NCBI RefSeq assembly: GCF_024806495.1
Contig: NZ_JANUFF010000002.1
Span: 434,001 to 498,000 of the forward strand
DNA length: 64,000 nucleotides
Reading direction: 5' to 3'
Origin: Chryseobacterium sp. JUb7
Lineage (GTDB): Bacteria; Bacteroidota; Bacteroidia; Flavobacteriales; Weeksellaceae
Made by a program: the position numbers and the translations under genes. Numbering within the stretch: position 1 is the stretch's first letter; each line of letters begins with the position of its first letter. This document shows, piece after piece, positions 60,341 through 64,000 of this stretch. A model generated the notes under the pieces. The model was not told the origin of the DNA. It saw only the letters and a program-made list of their open reading frames with translations, and did not search any database.

Positions 60341-60492
60341 CTTAAATATGTCTTTCAATCGGCCTTATGATTGCAGCCAGCTACTTAAAGACTTCCAGAA
60401 TATGACAAATGTTTTAAAAAAAGCAGGTCAGTTTTATGGTAAATAAACGCAATATGAAGTATCTTTAAGAGATTAAAATTTAAAACTTTAAT

Positions 60493-61767
60493 ATGCATAA
60501 TTATATTAGCGCAGAAGAAGCCATTTATACGATCAAAAGTGGAAACCGCGTGTTTTTTCATGGAAGTGCATGTACTCCGAATTACTTAATTGATGAATTG
60601 GCGAGGCAATCTCACCGACTGGATAATGTAGAAATGGTTTCTATTACCCAACAGGGAAATGTAGAAATCGCAAAACCCGAATACCAGGACAAATTCTTTG
60701 TGAATTCATTATTCGTTTCTACACCCGTGCGTGATGCCGTAAACTCGGACAGAGGAGATTTTGTTCCTGTCTTTTTAAGTGAGATTCCTATTTTATTCAG
60801 GAAAAATATTTTGCCGCTGGATGTAGCGCTAATTACCGTTTCTCCTCCGGACAAACATGGTTTCTGTACATTGGGAACTTCGGTAGATGTAGCAAGATCT
60901 GCTGTTGATACAGCAAAAATAATTGTTGCCATCGTTAATCCTTTGATGCCCCGAACTCATGGTGACGGTATGCTTCATATCAGCAAAATTCATAAACTGG
61001 TTTGGCATGAAGAAGAGCTTCCGACAGTAGATTATGGAGCAAAAGTAGGTCCTGAGGAAATGGAAGTAGGAAAGAATGTAGCTGAATTAATTGAAGACAG
61101 ATCTACCCTTCAGATGGGAATCGGAACTATTCCTGATGCTGTTTTAAAATGTTTAGGAAATCACAAGGATCTTGGGGTTCACACCGAAATGTTAAGTGAC
61201 GGGGTGGTTGATTTGATTCAGAATGATGTCATCAATAACAAATATAAAGGATATCATAACAACAAGACCATTACAAGTTTCTGCTTTGGAACGAGAAAAT
61301 TATATGATTATGTAGATGACAATACTGTTTTTGCATTCAATGATGTAAGTGCTGTCAATTTTCCTATCAATATCATGAGAAATAAAAAAATGGTCGCCAT
61401 CAATTCTGCCATTGAAATTGATTTGACAGGTCAGGTGTGCGCTGATTCTATCGGAACAATGCAATACAGCGGAATTGGTGGTCAGATGGACTTTATGAGA
61501 GGCGCTGCATTAAGCGAAGACGGAAAACCAATTATCGCCATCACTTCTAGAACGAAAAGAGGAGTTTCCAGAATCGTTCCTTTTCTTAAACAGGGAGCCG
61601 GGGTAGTAACAACAAGAGGACATATTCACTGGGTGGTTACAGAATACGGAACAGCTTATTTATATGGAAAAAATCTTCGACAGAGAGCTCAGGAATTAAT
61701 CAGTATTGCGCATCCTGATGACAGAGAAATGCTTGAGAGAGCAGCTTATGAGAGATTCAAGCATTAG
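60493..61767 (+). CDS. Acetyl-CoA hydrolase/CoA-transferase family protein
   Basis: A 424-residue protein of the 4-hydroxybutyrate or succinate CoA-transferase kind, starting YISAEEAIYTIKSGNRVFFH and with ISPPDKHGFCTLG-like segments (VSPPDKHGFCTLGTSVDVAR). The catalytic Glu region is in VHTEMLSDGVVDLI and the GIGGQMDFMRGAALS motif binds CoA. It may supply CoA exchange for acetate or acetoacetate, the latter being a product of tyrosine breakdown; this link is inferred from its place between hmgA and hppD. It has its own promoter region (60341-60492). Confidence 0.87.
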   Translation: MHNYISAEEAIYTIKSGNRVFFHGSACTPNYLIDELARQSHRLDNVEMVSITQQGNVEIAKPEYQDKFFVNSLFVSTPVRDAVNSDRGDFVPVFLSEIPILFRKNILPLDVALITVSPPDKHGFCTLGTSVDVARSAVDTAKIIVAIVNPLMPRTHGDGMLHISKIHKLVWHEEELPTVDYGAKVGPEEMEVGKNVAELIEDRSTLQMGIGTIPDAVLKCLGNHKDLGVHTEMLSDGVVDLIQNDVINNKYKGYHNNKTITSFCFGTRKLYDYVDDNTVFAFNDVSAVNFPINIMRNKKMVAINSAIEIDLTGQVCADSIGTMQYSGIGGQMDFMRGAALSEDGKPIIAITSRTKRGVSRIVPFLKQGAGVVTTRGHIHWVVTEYGTAYLYGKNLRQRAQELISIAHPDDREMLERAAYERFKH

Positions 61768-61859
61768 TCATAAGATTATTTTTCGCCATTACTTAATATG
61801 AACTTAAAAAAACGTAAATTTAACTTAACATAAAAAAATCGCAAATATAGCTTAAGGTT

Positions 61860-62687
61860 TTGGCAATATTTTTGATAAAACCTTTTAAACATTGGAAATT
61901 GAAGACTATATATAATTCTATAAGAGAGGAGGTTGTAAAACATTCTAAAGTGAAAAATTCTGTTTTGGGGAATGTTAAGGAGTGGAAAAGAAGCCATTAT
62001 ATAATTCTTTCCGAAATCATAAAAGATGAATTGTCTGAAGCTGAAGAATTAAAAGGCGGAAAAAAATTTGAGATAGGAAATACAATTTCACATGTTACCT
62101 TACAGCGGTTTTTTGAAAATGATTATCAGGATAAAACGCACAATGATCTGAGGTTTCTAAAGACACTCGATAAGATCTGCATATTTTTAGGGTATAAAGA
62201 TCTTAATGCATACATCCAATTTGTAAAAGAAAAGATGAAAGTGACTGAAGAAAATGACCATCAGTTTTTTTTACAGATTGTCTATGATTACTGTGCGCTG
62301 GCTTTCGAATTTTATAAAGAATTCCCGAACCACAAGACGGACTTATTAAAAGATCTTGTCTTTAATGATTCGCCTTTTTTAGAGAGAGCATCACAATTCA
62401 GTAAAGAACTGTGCGACAGAGATTTTCATTTAGTTACAAAAAATAACCGTTCCAATTATGAAGTTTTTGATATTCATATGGTAACAGATGAGCCCGAAAA
62501 AAAGATCTTAGAATCTCAGGAATTCTGGAATCTTTTATTTAAAGTCGGAGAATCCGGTGAAGAACATTTTGTCAATCAGTTAAACACTCAGATTTACTTT
62601 CTACGAAAAATCGATAACGTCTGGAAGATCTGGGATAATTATAATCCTGATGCAGGAAGATTGAACAAAAAAGTTGAAATTATATAA
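61860..62687 (+). CDS. Protein of unknown function (Bacteroidota-type, helical N-terminal domain)
   Basis: The frame begins with TTG at 61860, but a TATTTTTG box at 61867-61874 suggests transcription starts after that, so a TTG at 61899 may be the real start. The first 120 or so residues are helical and contain HVTLQRFFENDYQDKTHNDL with FLKTLDKICIFLGYKDLNAY, a segment I associate with an uncharacterised N-terminal domain common in Bacteroidota. The C-terminal 140 residues resemble an NTF2-like fold (HFVNQLNTQIYFLRKIDNVW, then KIWDNYNPD). It may sense or bind something, but no function is known to me. Confidence 0.65.
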   Translation: MAIFLIKPFKHWKLKTIYNSIREEVVKHSKVKNSVLGNVKEWKRSHYIILSEIIKDELSEAEELKGGKKFEIGNTISHVTLQRFFENDYQDKTHNDLRFLKTLDKICIFLGYKDLNAYIQFVKEKMKVTEENDHQFFLQIVYDYCALAFEFYKEFPNHKTDLLKDLVFNDSPFLERASQFSKELCDRDFHLVTKNNRSNYEVFDIHMVTDEPEKKILESQEFWNLLFKVGESGEEHFVNQLNTQIYFLRKIDNVWKIWDNYNPDAGRLNKKVEII

Positions 62688-62717
62688 GAAAGCCGTAGAA
62701 TATTCTACGGCTTTCTT
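62686..62717 (+). terminator. Terminator after the 61860-62687 gene
   Basis: 15-bp perfect stem AAGAAAGCCGTAGAA / TTCTACGGCTTTCTT (62686-62700 with 62703-62717) overlapping the stop codon. The tail is only moderately T-rich. The sequence between 62718 and 62918 carries the hppD promoter, with near-consensus TAATTTG around 62880. Confidence 0.8.
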
Positions 62718-62918
62718 GTTTCGAAATACTTTTTTCTCACTTGTCTTTGATACAAATATATAGATAATTAAACACCGCATAGTGAACTTAAGCATACTTA
62801 AATGAACTCTTCTTTATCTTGAGATAATCGATAACTAACGATTGTTTGGTTATATTTTTCGTATTTGTAAGAAATTCGTAATTTGCATACCCAGAATATA
62901 AAAGTAAAAATAGAAAAT

Positions 62919-64000
62919 ATGTCAACACTTACATTTGCCGAAAAAATTGCTCAAGCAGAGAATTTTTTACCTATTAACGGTACAGATTATATTGAGTTTT
63001 ATGTAGGAAATGCAAAACAGGCTGCACACTATTACAAAACCGCTTTCGGTTTTCAGTCTGTAGCATATGCAGGTCCTGAAACAGGAGTGAGAGATCGTGC
63101 ATCTTATGTTCTTCAACAAGGAAAAATAAGATTGATTTTAACTACAGGTCTTAAGTCTGATTCACCGATCAATGAGCACGTAAAAAAACACGGTGATGGA
63201 GTGAAGATTTTGGCACTTTGGGTAGATGATGCTTACAAAGCTTTTGAAGAAACTACAAAAAGAGGTGGAAAACCTTATTTAGAGCCTGTAACACTTACCG
63301 ATGAGCATGGTGAAGTAAGAATGTCCGGAATTTATACGTACGGAGAAACAGTACACATGTTTGTAGAAAGAAAAAACTATACAGGTCCGTTCATGCCAGG
63401 TTATGAAAAGTGGGAAAGCGCTTATCAGCCGGAAGAAGCAGGATTATTATACGTGGATCACTGTGTAGGAAACGTAGATTGGGACAGAATGATTCCAACT
63501 GTAGAATGGTACGAAAAAGTAATGGGCTTTGTAAATATTCTTTCTTTTGATGATAAACAGATCAATACAGAATATTCTGCTTTGATGTCTAAAGTAATGT
63601 CAAACGGAAACGGATTTGCAAAATTCCCGATCAATGAGCCTGCAGAAGGTAAAAAGAAATCTCAGGTTGAAGAATATCTTGATTTCTACGAAGGTGAAGG
63701 TGTACAACATATCGCTGTGGCAACAAAAGATATTATCCACACAGTAACCGAACTTAAAAAACGTGGTGTAGAATTCCTTTCTGCTCCGCCAGAGGCATAT
63801 TATGATATGGTTCCAGAGAGAGTGGGCCATATTGATGAAGATCTTAAGAAACTTCAGGATTTAGGTATACTTATTGATCATGATGAAGAAGGATACTTAT
63901 TACAGATCTTTACGAAGCCTGTAGAAGACCGTCCTACTCTATTCTTCGAAATTATTGAAAGACACGGTGCACAGAGTTTCGGTGCCGGTAACTTCAAAGC
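62919..64000 (+). CDS. hppD: 4-hydroxyphenylpyruvate dioxygenase, 3' end cut by window edge
   Basis: Starts at the ATG 62919-62921 (MSTLTFAEKIAQAENFLPIN) and stays open to the right edge (360 codons). The two vicinal-oxygen-chelate halves are visible: DYIEFYVGNAKQAAHYYKTA in the first, and VDHCVGNVDWDRM with the Fe-binding His, VQHIAVATKDI with the second His and LFFEIIERHGAQSFGAGNFK with the Glu in the second. It makes homogentisate for hmgA in tyrosine degradation. About 20 residues seem to be missing compared with typical homologues (about 380), so it is nearly complete. Confidence 0.93.
   Translation, partial: MSTLTFAEKIAQAENFLPINGTDYIEFYVGNAKQAAHYYKTAFGFQSVAYAGPETGVRDRASYVLQQGKIRLILTTGLKSDSPINEHVKKHGDGVKILALWVDDAYKAFEETTKRGGKPYLEPVTLTDEHGEVRMSGIYTYGETVHMFVERKNYTGPFMPGYEKWESAYQPEEAGLLYVDHCVGNVDWDRMIPTVEWYEKVMGFVNILSFDDKQINTEYSALMSKVMSNGNGFAKFPINEPAEGKKKSQVEEYLDFYEGEGVQHIAVATKDIIHTVTELKKRGVEFLSAPPEAYYDMVPERVGHIDEDLKKLQDLGILIDHDEEGYLLQIFTKPVEDRPTLFFEIIERHGAQSFGAGNFK

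Noticed and set aside
1..64000. CRISPR arrays, tRNA genes, rRNA genes, transposase genes and prophage modules
   Set aside because: No regularly spaced direct repeats, cloverleaf sequences or such proteins were seen; Hcp, VgrG and PAAR-like proteins are explained by the T6SS and not by a phage.

Overview
The window is about 36% G+C by impression and strongly suggests a member of the Bacteroidota close to Chryseobacterium (Flavobacteriia, Weeksellaceae). Supporting signs are a Bacteroidota-type (subtype iii) type VI secretion system with TssR and TssO-like proteins, a protein with a type IX secretion C-terminal sorting domain, promoter boxes of the TAnnTTTG kind instead of TATAAT, few Shine-Dalgarno sequences, and a Flavobacteriia-style curli cluster. 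No tRNA, rRNA, CRISPR array, insertion sequence or prophage was seen.

Region 1 (1-24.9 kb, all minus strand) is the right-hand part of a T6SS locus. Read in the direction of transcription it encodes two TssO-like membrane proteins, a PKD-domain membrane protein (TssP-like), TssR, a PAAR-like protein, a 1055-residue effector with GH19-like and M23 peptidoglycan hydrolase modules, three small exported proteins (immunity candidates), a LysM-like protein, Hcp, ClpV/TssH, a lytic transglycosylase, VgrG, a Tle1-type lipase effector, a DUF2931 lipoprotein (immunity candidate), a second nearly identical Hcp, a second VgrG, an accessory protein and a PAAR-like protein cut by the window edge. Sheath, baseplate and TssK/TssN genes are not in the window and may lie further left. 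Both hcp genes carry the same promoter box and a pair of 21-bp-spaced CGTAG/CTACG repeats at matching distances. A divergent LuxR-type regulator with Glu instead of the phospho-acceptor Asp sits at the right border.

Region 2 (25.9-30.2 kb) is housekeeping: an HU protein, a 29-residue very basic mini-protein, ribonuclease E/G, a T9SS-sorted beta-propeller-like protein and an OsmC protein. Region 3 (30.4-36.8 kb) is a curli system: a CsgD-like LuxR regulator with a degenerate receiver, then csgA-csgB-csgE-csgF-csgG and a beta-propeller lipoprotein on the minus strand. CsgG is fused to a beta-barrel-like domain, CsgA is an almost perfect 11-residue repeat array, and both curlin promoters share a motif at an identical 43-bp distance from the -7 box.

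Region 4 (37-50.4 kb) holds cell-envelope genes (NUDIX, PlsC-like acyltransferase, Mpl) and a mosaic of small stress genes: aldo/keto reductases, GNATs, a LysR, a phosphoesterase, a MarR-GNAT fusion divergent from mdaB-ygiN, a DJ-1/PfpI protein, an AhpD-like protein, DoxX, Crp and DUF1304. Region 5 (50.4-54.1 kb) is a glycine betaine/proline ABC importer (proVWX) with a long structured leader. Region 6 (54.1-58.8 kb) has an HxlR-regulated quinone oxidoreductase/cupin pair, a thioredoxin-like protein and a TonB-dependent receptor. Region 7 (58.9-64 kb) has tyrosine catabolism genes (hmgA, hppD) around a CoA-transferase, a perfect 26-bp GC-cored palindrome and an unidentified protein.
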